Source: Oscillospiraceae bacterium
GTDB taxonomy: Bacteria > Bacillota > Clostridia > Oscillospirales > Ruminococcaceae
Direction of reading: 5' to 3'
Assembly (NCBI GenBank): GCA_022508895.1
Contig: JAFLUH010000001.1
Location: 141,265 to 178,588, forward strand
Length of the DNA stretch: 37,324 nt
Below are positions 1 through 8,668 of this stretch, piece by piece (positions within the stretch are counted from its first letter, which is position 1; each line of letters begins with the position of its first letter). The translations under genes were made by a program, and so were the position numbers. A model generated the notes under the pieces. That model saw only the letters and a program-made list of their open reading frames with translations. It did no database searches and was not told the origin of the DNA.

Positions 1-612
1 AATATTAAGGCGGTTCTTTTTTCAAATCCTTGCAATCCCACCTCGCTCGGTTTAAAAAAAGATGACGTTATAAGGCTTATCCGATCAGTTGATGCATTGG
101 TGGTATTGGACGAAGCATATATGGACTTTTGGGACGAAAGGGAAAGTCTTTTAAAAGAAACCGACGAATATAATAACCTAATCGTTTTACGCACCTGCTC
201 AAAGGCTTTAGGAATGGCAGCTTTAAGATTAGGCTTTGCGGTATCAAACCGTAAAATCACAGAAAAGCTGCGAGCCGTAAAATCTCCTTATAACGTAAAT
301 ACCTTGACTCAAAGTGTTGCCGAGTACCTGCTTGGTGATAAGAAAGCCGCTGCAGAACGCATTGAGCTTTGTAAGGCTTCAAAAACAGAGCTATATAATG
401 GGCTGAATGCTCTGAATGCGCCTTATTTTGAGGAGATTTACCCTTCCGTTACCAATTTTGTATTTATAAAAACCTCTCAGGCGAAAGAAATTTTTGATTT
501 TCTTCTCAAAAAATCCATAGCAGTGCGCTGCATGGGCAATTATCTGAGAATAACAGGAGGCAGTCACGAAGAGAACAGAGCAGTTCTGGACGCATTAAAA
601 GAATTCAAGTAA
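1..612 (+). CDS. hisC: Histidinol-phosphate aminotransferase, 5'-truncated by the window edge
   Basis: The reading frame is open from base 1, so the gene begins upstream and only about the last 203 codons are present. HisC is a PLP-dependent class I/II aminotransferase that converts imidazole-acetol phosphate and glutamate to histidinol phosphate in the cytoplasm. Visible motifs are the SNPCNPTS loop (about nt 22-48), VVLDEAYMDF with the PLP-pyridine aspartate, the Schiff-base lysine in CSKALG (codon at nt 202) and the C-terminal LRITGG segment that binds the substrate carboxylate. It is followed 19 bases later by hisB, so it belongs to the his operon. The internal ATG at 97 is not the start, because conserved sequence lies before it. 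Confidence 0.95.
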   Translation, partial: NIKAVLFSNPCNPTSLGLKKDDVIRLIRSVDALVVLDEAYMDFWDERESLLKETDEYNNLIVLRTCSKALGMAALRLGFAVSNRKITEKLRAVKSPYNVNTLTQSVAEYLLGDKKAAAERIELCKASKTELYNGLNALNAPYFEEIYPSVTNFVFIKTSQAKEIFDFLLKKSIAVRCMGNYLRITGGSHEENRAVLDALKEFK

Positions 613-631
613 ATTGTGAAAGGGGAACATC

Positions 632-1216
632 ATGGCGAGAAAAGCAGAGATAAAACGCACCACAAAGGAAACAGATATTGAGATCGTTCTCGAACTTGAC
701 GGCAGCGGAAAAGCGGAAATAAATACAGGTATAGGATTTTTTGATCACATGCTCACTGCTTTTGCAGTTCACGGCGGTTTTGATCTTACCGTAAACTGCA
801 AGGGGGATCTATATGTAGACGGGCACCATACCGTTGAGGACGTTGGTATATGTTTGGGCAAAGCACTCAGCGAAGCACTGGGCGACAAATCAGGCATTAT
901 GCGCTACGGTTCAGCATTTATCCCTATGGACGAGGCACTTGCCTTTTGTTCATTGGATATAAGCGCACGTCCATTTTTAGTATTTAATGCTTTTTTCTTG
1001 GGAGAACGGATAGGTGATTATGATACCTGCCTCACAGAAGAATTTATGCGTGCCTTTGCGTTCAATGCGGGGATAACTCTGCATTTGAGAAATGAATACG
1101 GCAAAAACGACCACCATATCACCGAGGCTTTGTTTAAATCTCTGGCCTATGCAGTAAAACAAGCTGTCTGTATCAGTGGGAACGGTGCGGCATTGTCATC
1201 AAAGGGCGTAATTTAG
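632..1216 (+). CDS. hisB: Imidazoleglycerol-phosphate dehydratase
   Basis: This 194-residue protein is the monofunctional IGP dehydratase, which removes water from imidazole glycerol phosphate to give imidazole acetol phosphate. Its length is normal for the family. The metal-binding motifs are clear: FFDHMLTAFAVHG near residue 37, DGHHTVEDVG near residue 63, and the second-half counterpart KNDHHITEALFK. The ATG is preceded by an AAAGGGGAA ribosome-binding site. It is co-directional with hisC and hisH, with short gaps of 19 and 31 bases, as expected for one operon. There is no fused phosphatase domain, as is usual in Firmicutes. Confidence 0.97.
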   Translation: MARKAEIKRTTKETDIEIVLELDGSGKAEINTGIGFFDHMLTAFAVHGGFDLTVNCKGDLYVDGHHTVEDVGICLGKALSEALGDKSGIMRYGSAFIPMDEALAFCSLDISARPFLVFNAFFLGERIGDYDTCLTEEFMRAFAFNAGITLHLRNEYGKNDHHITEALFKSLAYAVKQAVCISGNGAALSSKGVI

Positions 1217-1247
1217 TTTAGAACGGCACACAAAAAAAGGAGCAACC

Positions 1248-1847
1248 ATGACAACCATCATAGACTACGGAGCAGGAAACCTGTTCAGTGTGCGCAATGC
1301 GCTGAATTTCATCGGCTGTGAAAACCAAATATCTTCCGATGAAAAAGATGTGATCAATGCAGATCGCCTTATATTGCCCGGTGTAGGCGCATTCGGTGAC
1401 GCTATGGACAAACTCAGAAGCTCAGGACTCATAGATGTTATAAAACAAGAAGCAGTTAAAAAGCCTTTTTTAGGGATATGTCTTGGAATGCAGCTTTTGT
1501 TTGAGGAAAGCTATGAATTTGGAAAACACGAGGGATTGGGTCTTATACCGGGTACGGTAAAATTGATGGAGCCTGAGGGTGACCTTGCAATACCGCAAAT
1601 GGGGTGGAACTCTCTTGAATTTAACAATACCTGTCCATTGTTGGAAGATGTGGCAGAAGGCTCATATGTGTATTTTGTTCATTCTTATGCGGCAGTCTGT
1701 TCTGATTCCTATGTCAGTGCCTACACTGATTACGGTGGAAAGGTTCCTGCCTTAGTTGGCAGAGATAATATTTTCGGGGCTCAGTTCCATCCTGAAAAAA
1801 GCGGAGAAATCGGACTGAATATTCTTAAAAATTTTGCTGAGCTGTAA
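1248..1847 (+). CDS. hisH: Imidazole glycerol phosphate synthase, glutamine amidotransferase subunit
   Basis: HisH is the class I glutaminase that hydrolyses glutamine and channels ammonia to HisF for imidazole ring closure. The 199-residue protein shows the nucleophile motif GICLGMQLLFE (Cys78). The oxyanion region PGVGAFGDAM and the catalytic His/Glu pair in FHPEKSG near the C terminus are also present. A strong AAGGAG ribosome-binding site precedes the ATG. It sits directly upstream of hisA, and hisF, its partner subunit, is the next gene but one, so the heterodimer is encoded in one operon. Confidence 0.97.
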   Translation: MTTIIDYGAGNLFSVRNALNFIGCENQISSDEKDVINADRLILPGVGAFGDAMDKLRSSGLIDVIKQEAVKKPFLGICLGMQLLFEESYEFGKHEGLGLIPGTVKLMEPEGDLAIPQMGWNSLEFNNTCPLLEDVAEGSYVYFVHSYAAVCSDSYVSAYTDYGGKVPALVGRDNIFGAQFHPEKSGEIGLNILKNFAEL

Positions 1848-1863
1848 GATCTGGAGATGACGT

Positions 1864-2589
1864 ATGATAATTTTACCTGCAATTGATATAAAGGACGGGA
1901 CTTGTGTAAGGCTTTATAAAGGAGATTTTGCCACCGCCGAAAAAGTTGCGGACAATTATATGCAGACGGCAAAAGGCTTTGCTTCTGACGGAGCTAAGTG
2001 GATACATATGGTAGACTTAGACGGAGCAAAAAACGGAACGCCTGTCAATTCCGATATTTTTATTGATGTTGCCAAAAACACCTGTTTAAAGGTCGAGCTT
2101 GGCGGTGGAATACGAAATATTGATGCTGTTGAGTATTACATATCAAACGGAATATCAAGAGTGATTCTGGGGTCAATAGCATTGAAGAATTCGCAGATAG
2201 TGATGGAAGCAGTAAAAGAATACGGTGACAGGATAGCAGTAGGCATCGACAGCAAAAACGGAATGGTAGCGGCTGAGGGCTGGCTGGAGGCTTCGGAAGT
2301 GGACTATATACAGCTTGCCTTGCAGATGATAGCAGCAGGAGTAAAAAACATTATCTTCACCGATATTTCCAAGGACGGAACGCTTTCGGGAGTGAACTTG
2401 GAGCAGTTAAGTGCGCTGAAAACTGCAACCTATGGGAAATGTAATATCATAGCCAGCGGTGGTGTGCACACGATAGCAGACATAACTGCCTGTAAAAAGC
2501 TGGACCTATACGGCGTTATATGTGGTAAATCCATCTACAGCGGCACGCTTGACCTCAAGGAAGCCATAAAAGTGGGAGAAGGTGACTGA
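1864..2589 (+). CDS. hisA: ProFAR isomerase (phosphoribosylformimino-AICAR-phosphate isomerase)
   Basis: HisA is a (beta/alpha)8 barrel that catalyses the Amadori rearrangement of ProFAR to PRFAR. The 241-residue protein begins MIILPAIDIKDGTCVRL with the first catalytic aspartate (Asp8). It carries the phosphate-binding loops ELGGGIRN in the first half and ASGGVHT in the second half, and the second catalytic aspartate lies in FTDISKDGTL. A GGAG ribosome-binding site precedes the ATG. Its stop is only two bases before the hisF start, so the two are probably translationally coupled. Confidence 0.97.
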   Translation: MIILPAIDIKDGTCVRLYKGDFATAEKVADNYMQTAKGFASDGAKWIHMVDLDGAKNGTPVNSDIFIDVAKNTCLKVELGGGIRNIDAVEYYISNGISRVILGSIALKNSQIVMEAVKEYGDRIAVGIDSKNGMVAAEGWLEASEVDYIQLALQMIAAGVKNIIFTDISKDGTLSGVNLEQLSALKTATYGKCNIIASGGVHTIADITACKKLDLYGVICGKSIYSGTLDLKEAIKVGEGD

Positions 2590-2591
2590 CA

Positions 2592-3347
2592 TTGCTTGCA
2601 AAAAGAGTTATCCCGTGCCTTGATGTGAGAAACGGAAAGGTGGTAAAGGGCGTAAATTTCGAGGGCGTCCGTGATGTGGGCGATCCTGTGGAGTGTGCCG
2701 AGGAATACAACCGTCAGGGCGCAGACGAGCTTGTATTTTATGACATAACCGCTTCAGCCGAAGGCAGAGGGCTTATGCTTGATGTTGTGCGTGAGACCGC
2801 TAAACGTGTTTTCGTACCGCTATGCGTAGGCGGCGGAATTGGGAGTATCGATGATTTCCGTGAAACGCTCCGAGCAGGAGCAGATAAGGTTTCGGTCAAT
2901 TCGCAGGCGCTTGTAAATCCTGACCTTATCAGCGATGCAGCAAAAATATTCGGAAGCCAGTGTGTTGTGGTGGGGATTGACGCAAAGCGTGACGGAAACG
3001 GCGGTTACACCGTTTACCGCAACGGCGGAAGAATAGATATGAAGCTCGATCTGGGCAAATGGGTGGAGGAAATACAGCAGCGTGGAGCAGGGGAGATATG
3101 CCTTAACTCTATGAACGCTGACGGTACAAGAGCCGGCTTTGACATAGAAATGCTGGATTTCGTGTGCAGCAGAGTAAACATTCCCGTAATAGCCAGCGGC
3201 GGTGCAGGGAAGCTTGAGCATTTTTCCGACGCCCTGTTAAAAACCGACTGCTCCGCAGTATTGGCAGCTTCTCTGTTTCACTTTAAAGAGCTGACGGTAC
3301 AGCAGGTAAAGGACAACTGCAAAAAGAACGGCATTGCAATAAGGTGA
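2592..3347 (+). CDS. hisF: Imidazole glycerol phosphate synthase, cyclase subunit (TTG start)
   Basis: HisF is the cyclase/lyase barrel that combines PRFAR with ammonia from HisH to form IGP and AICAR. The 251 residues match the family length. The sequence opens LAKRVIPCLDVRNGKVVKG with the catalytic Asp11, and has LCVGGGI and IASGGAG phosphate loops and the NSMNADGTRAGFD region with the second catalytic Asp. The only start that leaves the canonical N terminus intact is the TTG at 2592. It is served by the GGGAGAAGG at the end of hisA. The spacing of two bases to hisA fits coupling. The TTG start may temper expression relative to its neighbours. Confidence 0.96.
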   Translation: MLAKRVIPCLDVRNGKVVKGVNFEGVRDVGDPVECAEEYNRQGADELVFYDITASAEGRGLMLDVVRETAKRVFVPLCVGGGIGSIDDFRETLRAGADKVSVNSQALVNPDLISDAAKIFGSQCVVVGIDAKRDGNGGYTVYRNGGRIDMKLDLGKWVEEIQQRGAGEICLNSMNADGTRAGFDIEMLDFVCSRVNIPVIASGGAGKLEHFSDALLKTDCSAVLAASLFHFKELTVQQVKDNCKKNGIAIR

Positions 3348-3349
3348 AT

Positions 3350-3845
3350 ATGCGAACACTCCTGACAGCATTTAAAAACACATCTAAAAACACATCGTCG
3401 GAAACCATGGTTAAAAGTATAAAAGGATATGAACGACTGATCCTTGAAAACGATAAAATAAAATCGACCGAACAACTGAAGCAGACATTGCAGAATGTAA
3501 ATTTCCGATATATTTTATCCTTCGGGCAACGCCCCGTTATTAAAGATAAGATACATATAGAAGACAGGGCTTCGATCAACGGTGAAGTGCTTGAAACGTC
3601 ATTTGACATCACTCGGATCAAACGGGCGTTTGACGATCATAAAATAGCGGTCAAGCTTTCACACAATGCCGGAACGTCATACTGCAACAATATATTTTCA
3701 TGGTATGAGAATGATTACAGAAAACCGTCTTAATACTGAAATGGTATTTATACACATCCCATTTATGAAAAACATCAGCAATTCGGCAGATTTTTTTAAT
3801 TCGATAGAAATGGGAATTATTGATTTTATATCGGAGGTTATATGA
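3350..3845 (+). pseudogene. Short pyroglutamyl-peptidase I-like gene split by a one-base frameshift
   Basis: Two adjacent frames together encode a protein of about 165 residues resembling a short form of pyroglutamyl peptidase I (peptidase C15). This enzyme removes N-terminal pyroglutamate. The first frame (3350-3733) holds MRTLLTAF, the LSFGQRP segment, the putative catalytic Glu (codon 3560) and the Cys motif NAGTSYCNN (Cys codon 3683). The match then continues in the +1 frame with a FIHIPF segment carrying the catalytic His (codon 3753), ending at the TGA at 3843-3845. Removing one T from the TTTT run at 3695-3698 would fuse the halves exactly. The 3' end overlaps hisI as ATGA, which argues the gene was recently intact and translated in the operon. 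It could be a real mutation, a sequencing error or, less likely, a programmed shift. Confidence 0.7.
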
Positions 3846-4189
3846 CGCAGATAGATATAAACGATCTTGACAGATTTTTTTTAAAATCCGATCTGATACC
3901 GGCTGTTGCATTTGACGTTGACACCAAAACAGTGCTGATGCTCGCTTACATGAACAAAGAGAGTCTTAAAAAAACGTTGGAAACCGGTTACACATGGTAC
4001 TGGAGCCGTTCAAGGAATGAGCTCTGGAACAAGGGCGCCACCAGCGGTCACCTGCAAAAGGTTATCTCCATCTACAGCGACTGCGATGATGATACACTGC
4101 TTTTGAACGTAAAGCAGACGGGCGCAGCGTGCCACACAGGAAGCTACAGCTGCTTCTTTAATAAAATTTACGGAGGAAACGATGACTGA
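3842..4189 (+). CDS. hisI: Phosphoribosyl-AMP cyclohydrolase
   Basis: HisI opens the purine ring of phosphoribosyl-AMP, the third step of histidine synthesis. The 115-residue protein has the family signature: [36 protein letters not shown], and the zinc/magnesium segment [14 protein letters not shown] followed by ACHTG and SCFF. A GGAGG ribosome-binding site lies about five bases before the ATG at 3842. The start overlaps the stop of the broken peptidase as ATGA. The 3' end overlaps hisE by eight bases. HisI and HisE are separate here rather than fused. Confidence 0.97.
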   Translation: MTQIDINDLDRFFLKSDLIPAVAFDVDTKTVLMLAYMNKESLKKTLETGYTWYWSRSRNELWNKGATSGHLQKVISIYSDCDDDTLLLNVKQTGAACHTGSYSCFFNKIYGGNDD

Positions 4190-4508
4190 AGTATTTGAAG
4201 AACTTTATCAAACGGTTTTGAGCCGCAAGTCAGCTAAGGAAGAAGGCTCATACACCTGTTATCTCTTTGAAAAGGGGATAGACAAAATTTTGAAAAAGTG
4301 CGGAGAAGAATGTACCGAAATGGTGATAGCCGCAAAAAATGCTGACAATGACGAGCTGAAAAACGAGATCGCCGATCTGCTCTATCATATTATGGTTATG
4401 TGCGTTGAAAGAGGACTTGAGTGGAAGGAAGTGGAAGAAATACTGGCACAGCGCAGCAGTAAAACTGGCAATTTGAAGACGTTTCATCAGGTGGATAAAA
4501 ACACATAA
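4182..4508 (+). CDS. hisE: Phosphoribosyl-ATP pyrophosphatase
   Basis: HisE hydrolyses phosphoribosyl-ATP to phosphoribosyl-AMP and pyrophosphate, the second step of the pathway. It is an all-alpha MazG-like NTP pyrophosphohydrolase. The 108-residue protein shows [20 protein letters not shown] with the metal-binding EExxE-type glutamates, then [12 protein letters not shown] with the paired acidic residues. A GGAGGAAA ribosome-binding site inside the hisI tail precedes the ATG. It overlaps hisI by eight bases and is the last gene before a strong terminator, so it ends the his operon. Confidence 0.96.
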   Translation: MTEVFEELYQTVLSRKSAKEEGSYTCYLFEKGIDKILKKCGEECTEMVIAAKNADNDELKNEIADLLYHIMVMCVERGLEWKEVEEILAQRSSKTGNLKTFHQVDKNT

Positions 4509-4515
4509 TTATATT

Positions 4516-4547
4516 AAAAAAGCGATCGCTATAAGCAATCGCTTTTT
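4516..4547. terminator. Bidirectional intrinsic terminator between hisE and the GH3 gene
   Basis: AAAAGCGAT pairs with ATCGCTTTT. A C/A mismatch follows, then an inner GCT-ATA-AGC hairpin. A-rich and T-rich tracts flank both sides, so it can stop both the his operon and the convergent GH3 transcript. Confidence 0.9.
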
Positions 4548-4553
4548 ATGTTG

Positions 4554-7349
4554 TTATTTGAATTTAATACTGTAAAGATTGACGTTGTTACTCACCATTA
4601 CCGTCAAATCATGCACTCCCGTTATTTTCCGGTTTAGTGCTGTTTCAAACAACTGAAATTTCTCCGGCTCCACAAATGCGGGGAGCTCACAGGCAGCTAT
4701 TTCATTACCCTTTTCTCCGTCAATTAGAAAGCGTATGTTTGAACCGTTTCCGTTTGTAGAAGCTTTGAATTTTATTGACTTTATATCATCAAATTTGCAA
4801 TCGTAAAACGTTATGCTGCCGCCAAATCTTCCGCTTCCTATGACATACTCGTGCTTTGCGTCAGAAGTGTACCTTATCTCAACGCTTCGTTTGTCATCAT
4901 AATCGATTGCAAGCGTTTTTACTGATATATCACGGCTGCAGCGCTTTTTGCCTGAAAGAAAAATCTCAATGCTGCATCTGATGTCTGCGCTTGAGCTGCC
5001 TGCAGATATGAGATAATTTCCTTCATCGAAGCTGTAGTCATGATCGACCACGTCCCAGCGTCCAAACTCCTTCTTATCAACGGAAAATTCAACTACTGCT
5101 TTTTCTCCCGACTCAAAGAACCGACGCTCAAAGCCGCAAAGCTGCTTTAAAGGACGCTTATATATGGTGCTTAGCTCGGATATATACAGCTGTACTACTT
5201 CATCACCACCTACAGCGGAAATGTTTTCCACTGTTACTGAAACATCAATATGATCGCCAATGTCATTCACCTGAATATCGCTGTATCTGAACTCGGAGTA
5301 GCTGAGACCGTGACCGAATGGGTACAGTGGCTCATGATCATAGTAAAGATATGTAGATTTATTCTTTATTATATCATAATCCATGATGTCGGGAAGCTCT
5401 GAGGTGGAGCTGTACCATGTCATAGGTGTCCTGCCTGCCGGATTGTTGAGCCCCAGTATAGTTTCTGCAACAGCATTTCCCATTTCAGCTCCTCCATGTG
5501 CGGTATAAACTATTGCAGGGAGCTGCTTGTCAAATTCGGGAATTGCATAAGGATAGCTGGAAACGATACACATGATGGTGTTGTTGTTTGCAGAATGGGC
5601 AGCTTTTACAAGATCTGCCTGAAACGTAGGAAGCTCTATATTGCTCCTGTCATATTCCTCCCGTGCTACAAGCATTGGATAATTGCCCACGCATACCACT
5701 GCGCAGTCACAGGTTCGAGCCAGCTTATTTGCACGCAGTATGCCATCATGTACGATCTCTTCGATAAAAAGTTGATCGATCTCTGTACGGCAGCGTTCCT
5801 CCACTCTTAACAGACCATTTTCGTCCACAAAAATCGATCTATCGTCCCAGCTTTTGTACACCGCAAAGCCGTCATATACAGAGGGCTTAAGTATCTGCCT
5901 TACGAACCATTGAAACAGGGAATCGCCGTTTGCGCAGTATGTATCCTCTTCGGTGAGATATTTTCCGTTTTTGACAGACATAAGAGCGATTTCACCGCCC
6001 CAGTCGCACTTTATAAACTGGCAGCTTTCGTCCAAGACCTCCCCGTCCGCCGTTACGCTTCCGTCGTCGCCAACTCTGAGATATTTTCCTGTTTTAACGG
6101 ATCTGACCGCAATAATATCTCTGCAGTCATCGCAGAATATCTCTGCATCAGATAGGAGATTTTTGAATGCGTCCAGAATCGTGACATTGTAGGGTGTGGT
6201 TCCGGTGTACCAGTCGCGGAAATTCTCACTTGCGTGTATACCGATCAGAGCGATCCTCTTTATCTCTTTTTTATTCAGTGGCAGCAAACCGTTGTTTTTA
6301 AGCAAGGTTACAGCTTCCCGTGCAGCGCGTAGGTTCAAGGCTTTAGATTGAAAGCAGTTGACGACGCTGCTGGGAAGATTTATGTAAGGATTATCCTCTT
6401 GCGGATTGAATTCACCGAGTAAAAATCTTGGGTAAAGAGCATTATAAACTGCCTTGTCCAGTTCTTTTACAGAAAGCAAACCATTCTTTATTGCGTATTT
6501 TAAAGAACTTACAACAATTTCGGCATTTTCACACATTATATCCGTACCGTTATTTATTGCCATTGCGATCGTCTCGGCGTGATTTTTAGTAAAATGATGG
6601 CTATTAACTGTCTGTACAACGTCGCTGCCGTCTGTCAGAGCGTATTTCATTCCCCATTGCTTTTTGCAGACATCGTTTATATCGGGATTCAGCATGGCAG
6701 GCAGACCGTTTACCGAGTTATATGAGGTCATTACCCCTCCTGCATACCCGCTTTCAATTGCGGGTCTGAAGGCACGGTAATAGTATTCGTACTTTGTTCT
6801 GGGTTCAATGTTTGAGGAGGAGAAGGCTCTGTCCTTTTCGTTATTGTTTGCATAGAAATGTTTCAGCGAAGGTATTGCCCTGTAATAAGAGCCATTGTCG
6901 CCAACTATGCCCTTTGTATAAGCTTTGACCATCTTCCCCGCAAGGAATGGATCTTCGCCGTAGCACTCCTCGGTTCTGCCCCAGCGCGGATCACGGCCCA
7001 AATCTACCGTAGGCCCGAAAAGCACAAGATGGTTGAATTCGGAGTGCTGATCATAATATCTCAGCTCAGTACCCGCCACCTCGCCTATCTTCTCCATCAG
7101 CTCTGTATCAAACATTGACGCCATTCCTATAGGCTGCGGAAATACGGTAGCAGGTTCGTCATCATTATGTGAAACATAGCCCCTTGCTACTTCACAGCCT
7201 ACATTGAAGGATTTGATGCCCAGTCTCGGTATTTCTGCCTGCTTTGTAGGGATAAGTCCGATTTTTTCATCTATGGAAAGCAGAGAAATAAGATTTTTTA
7301 TTCTTTTTTCCAATGGGAGAGATGTGTCGAGATAATCATGCCTTTTCAT
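4554..7349 (-). CDS. Glycoside hydrolase family 3 (beta-xylosidase/beta-glucosidase-like), cytoplasmic, with inserted and C-terminal extra domains
   Basis: GH3 enzymes release terminal sugars from beta-linked glycosides. The barrel domain shows GRDPRWGRTEECYGEDP and LKHFYANN, and a probable nucleophile Asp in LTDGSD (about residue 240). The alpha/beta sandwich domain is interrupted at about residues 412-527 by repeats with GKYL and VKNGKYL motifs, like fascin or ricin-type beta-trefoil sequence. It then resumes with REEYDRSNIELP. A fibronectin-III-like domain (about 690-770) follows, then a C-terminal beta-sandwich resembling CBM6-type modules (about 830 to the end). No signal peptide is visible, so it probably acts on imported oligosaccharides. 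I prefer the ATG at 7349 over the one three codons upstream, because AGGAG is then about ten bases away instead of abutting. The substrate is not determinable from sequence. Confidence 0.88.
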   Translation of the reverse strand: MKRHDYLDTSLPLEKRIKNLISLLSIDEKIGLIPTKQAEIPRLGIKSFNVGCEVARGYVSHNDDEPATVFPQPIGMASMFDTELMEKIGEVAGTELRYYDQHSEFNHLVLFGPTVDLGRDPRWGRTEECYGEDPFLAGKMVKAYTKGIVGDNGSYYRAIPSLKHFYANNNEKDRAFSSSNIEPRTKYEYYYRAFRPAIESGYAGGVMTSYNSVNGLPAMLNPDINDVCKKQWGMKYALTDGSDVVQTVNSHHFTKNHAETIAMAINNGTDIMCENAEIVVSSLKYAIKNGLLSVKELDKAVYNALYPRFLLGEFNPQEDNPYINLPSSVVNCFQSKALNLRAAREAVTLLKNNGLLPLNKKEIKRIALIGIHASENFRDWYTGTTPYNVTILDAFKNLLSDAEIFCDDCRDIIAVRSVKTGKYLRVGDDGSVTADGEVLDESCQFIKCDWGGEIALMSVKNGKYLTEEDTYCANGDSLFQWFVRQILKPSVYDGFAVYKSWDDRSIFVDENGLLRVEERCRTEIDQLFIEEIVHDGILRANKLARTCDCAVVCVGNYPMLVAREEYDRSNIELPTFQADLVKAAHSANNNTIMCIVSSYPYAIPEFDKQLPAIVYTAHGGAEMGNAVAETILGLNNPAGRTPMTWYSSTSELPDIMDYDIIKNKSTYLYYDHEPLYPFGHGLSYSEFRYSDIQVNDIGDHIDVSVTVENISAVGGDEVVQLYISELSTIYKRPLKQLCGFERRFFESGEKAVVEFSVDKKEFGRWDVVDHDYSFDEGNYLISAGSSSADIRCSIEIFLSGKKRCSRDISVKTLAIDYDDKRSVEIRYTSDAKHEYVIGSGRFGGSITFYDCKFDDIKSIKFKASTNGNGSNIRFLIDGEKGNEIAACELPAFVEPEKFQLFETALNRKITGVHDLTVMVSNNVNLYSIKFK

Positions 7350-7395
7350 GTTAAGCATTCTCCTGTCAGCAGCTTAATGAGTTTATATTTACTAT

Positions 7396-7424
7396 ATTAT
7401 ATCTTATTGTGACAGATTGGTCAA
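7396..7424 (-). promoter_or_regulatory. Sigma-A type promoter for the GH3 gene
   Basis: On the minus strand TTGACC (7424-7419) and TATAAT (7401-7396) are separated by 17 bases. They lie about 47 bases upstream of the chosen GH3 start. Confidence 0.75.
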
Positions 7425-7432
7425 TAACAGTC

Positions 7433-7461
7433 TTGATAAATAATTTGAAATATGTTAGAAT
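7433..7461 (+). promoter_or_regulatory. Sigma-A type promoter for the mazG cluster
   Basis: TTGATA (7433-7438) and TAGAAT (7456-7461) are separated by 17 bases. They lie 24 bases before the mazG ATG. This promoter is back-to-back with the GH3 promoter. Confidence 0.75.
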
Positions 7462-7485
7462 AATCAGGAAAGGAATGATAAAAAT

Positions 7486-8283
7486 ATGGAAAAAGAAGTT
7501 TACCCGAAAAAAGAGTTTTATAATATAAGCGATTTATTGGCTATTGTGAAGATACTTCGTGGGGATAACGGCTGCGCATGGGATAAGGAGCAGGATCATC
7601 ACTCCATACGTATGGATGTCCTTGAAGAAGCATATGAGGTGATGGAAGCAATAGATTCTGAAGACTCAAACTTGCTCAAGGAGGAACTCGGCGATTTGCT
7701 TTTGCAGGTGGTGTTCCACGCAGAGCTTGAGACTGAGAATGATTCCTTTGACTTTGACGAAGTGTGCGACGGGATATGCAAAAAGCTTATCTATCGTCAC
7801 CCGCATGTGTTTGGGAATATTCACGTTGAAAATTCCGATGAAGTTCTGAAAAACTGGGATTCACTGAAAAGCAAGTCGAAGGGAGAGGAGACTGCGACCC
7901 ATCGTCTTGAAAGCGTTCCTAAGCTCCTGCCGTCCCTTATGAGAGGTCAAAAGGTATGTAAAAGGGCTTCAAATGCCGGGCTTGACATTATTAACAAAGC
8001 TGATGCAATAGAGAATATCAAAGTAATAGTCTCACAGCTTGAAACAACCGTTTCTTCGTCGAACGGTGACGATGCAGAAAAGAATTTGGGAAATCTGCTG
8101 TTTGCCTGCTGTAATTTGGCGAGCCTTTTGAAAAAAGATGGTGAAAAAGCCTTGACAATGGCTATAAATCAGTTTATAATGCAGTTTAGAGATATGGAAG
8201 ATACCGCTGTGAGTCGTGGTATCACCATTGACCAAATGCCGCAGAACGAGCTTAAGGCATTGTTCCGGGCAGGAGATAACTGA
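7486..8283 (+). CDS. mazG: Nucleoside triphosphate pyrophosphohydrolase MazG
   Basis: MazG hydrolyses (deoxy)nucleoside triphosphates to monophosphates and pyrophosphate, a house-cleaning activity. The 265-residue protein contains LRGDNGCAWDKEQDHHSIR, the metal-binding helix LEEAYEVMEAID and EELGDLLLQVVFHAELE in the first MazG domain. It also has RHPHVFG and a weaker second half. This is the single-unit form; the methyltransferase-like domain fused in Bacillus YabN is absent. An AAAGGA ribosome-binding site precedes the ATG. It heads a cluster that in many Firmicutes leads into hup, yabO/rqcP, yabP, yabQ and divIC. Confidence 0.95.
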   Translation: MEKEVYPKKEFYNISDLLAIVKILRGDNGCAWDKEQDHHSIRMDVLEEAYEVMEAIDSEDSNLLKEELGDLLLQVVFHAELETENDSFDFDEVCDGICKKLIYRHPHVFGNIHVENSDEVLKNWDSLKSKSKGEETATHRLESVPKLLPSLMRGQKVCKRASNAGLDIINKADAIENIKVIVSQLETTVSSSNGDDAEKNLGNLLFACCNLASLLKKDGEKALTMAINQFIMQFRDMEDTAVSRGITIDQMPQNELKALFRAGDN

Positions 8284-8311
8284 GAAATTGAATGTTTATT
8301 AGGAGGTAAAA

Positions 8312-8587
8312 ATGACTAAGTCAGAACTTATCGCATCTGTATCCGAGAAGGCAGGAATGACCAAGAAAGACGCTGAAAAAGCTATATCAGCGGTCATAGA
8401 TTCCATAACCGAAGCTCTTGTTAAGGGCGAAAAGGTACAGCTTGTGGGCTTCGGTACCTTTGAAGTTAGGGATCGTGCTGCAAGAACGGGCATCAATCCT
8501 CAGACCCAGCAAAAAATCAAGATAGCCGCAACCAAGACCCCTGCTTTTAAGGCAGGAACTACTCTCAAAGAGGCAGTTGCAAAGTAA
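8312..8587 (+). CDS. hup: HU family DNA-binding protein
   Basis: HU is the small histone-like nucleoid protein that bends and compacts DNA as a dimer. The 91-residue sequence shows the helical N terminus TKSELIASVSEKAGMTKKDAEKA, the VQLVGFGTFEVRDRAAR saddle and the DNA-intercalating arm GINPQTQQKIKI, ending in PAFKAGTTLKEAV. A strong AGGAGGT ribosome-binding site lies upstream, consistent with high expression. It is 28 bases after mazG and followed by its own terminator. No promoter was obvious in the short gap, so it is transcribed from mazG or from within it. Confidence 0.97.
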   Translation: MTKSELIASVSEKAGMTKKDAEKAISAVIDSITEALVKGEKVQLVGFGTFEVRDRAARTGINPQTQQKIKIAATKTPAFKAGTTLKEAVAK

Positions 8588-8605
8588 ATACAATAATTTG
8601 CTGAT

Positions 8606-8636
8606 CAAAAAGGCGGTATATATCGCCTTTTTGTTT
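8606..8636 (+). terminator. Intrinsic terminator after hup
   Basis: CAAAAAGGCG (8606-8615) pairs perfectly with CGCCTTTTTG (8624-8633), and further T residues follow. Confidence 0.88.
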
Positions 8637-8668
8637 TTGACTTTTGACAGAAGGGAAAATATGACAAA

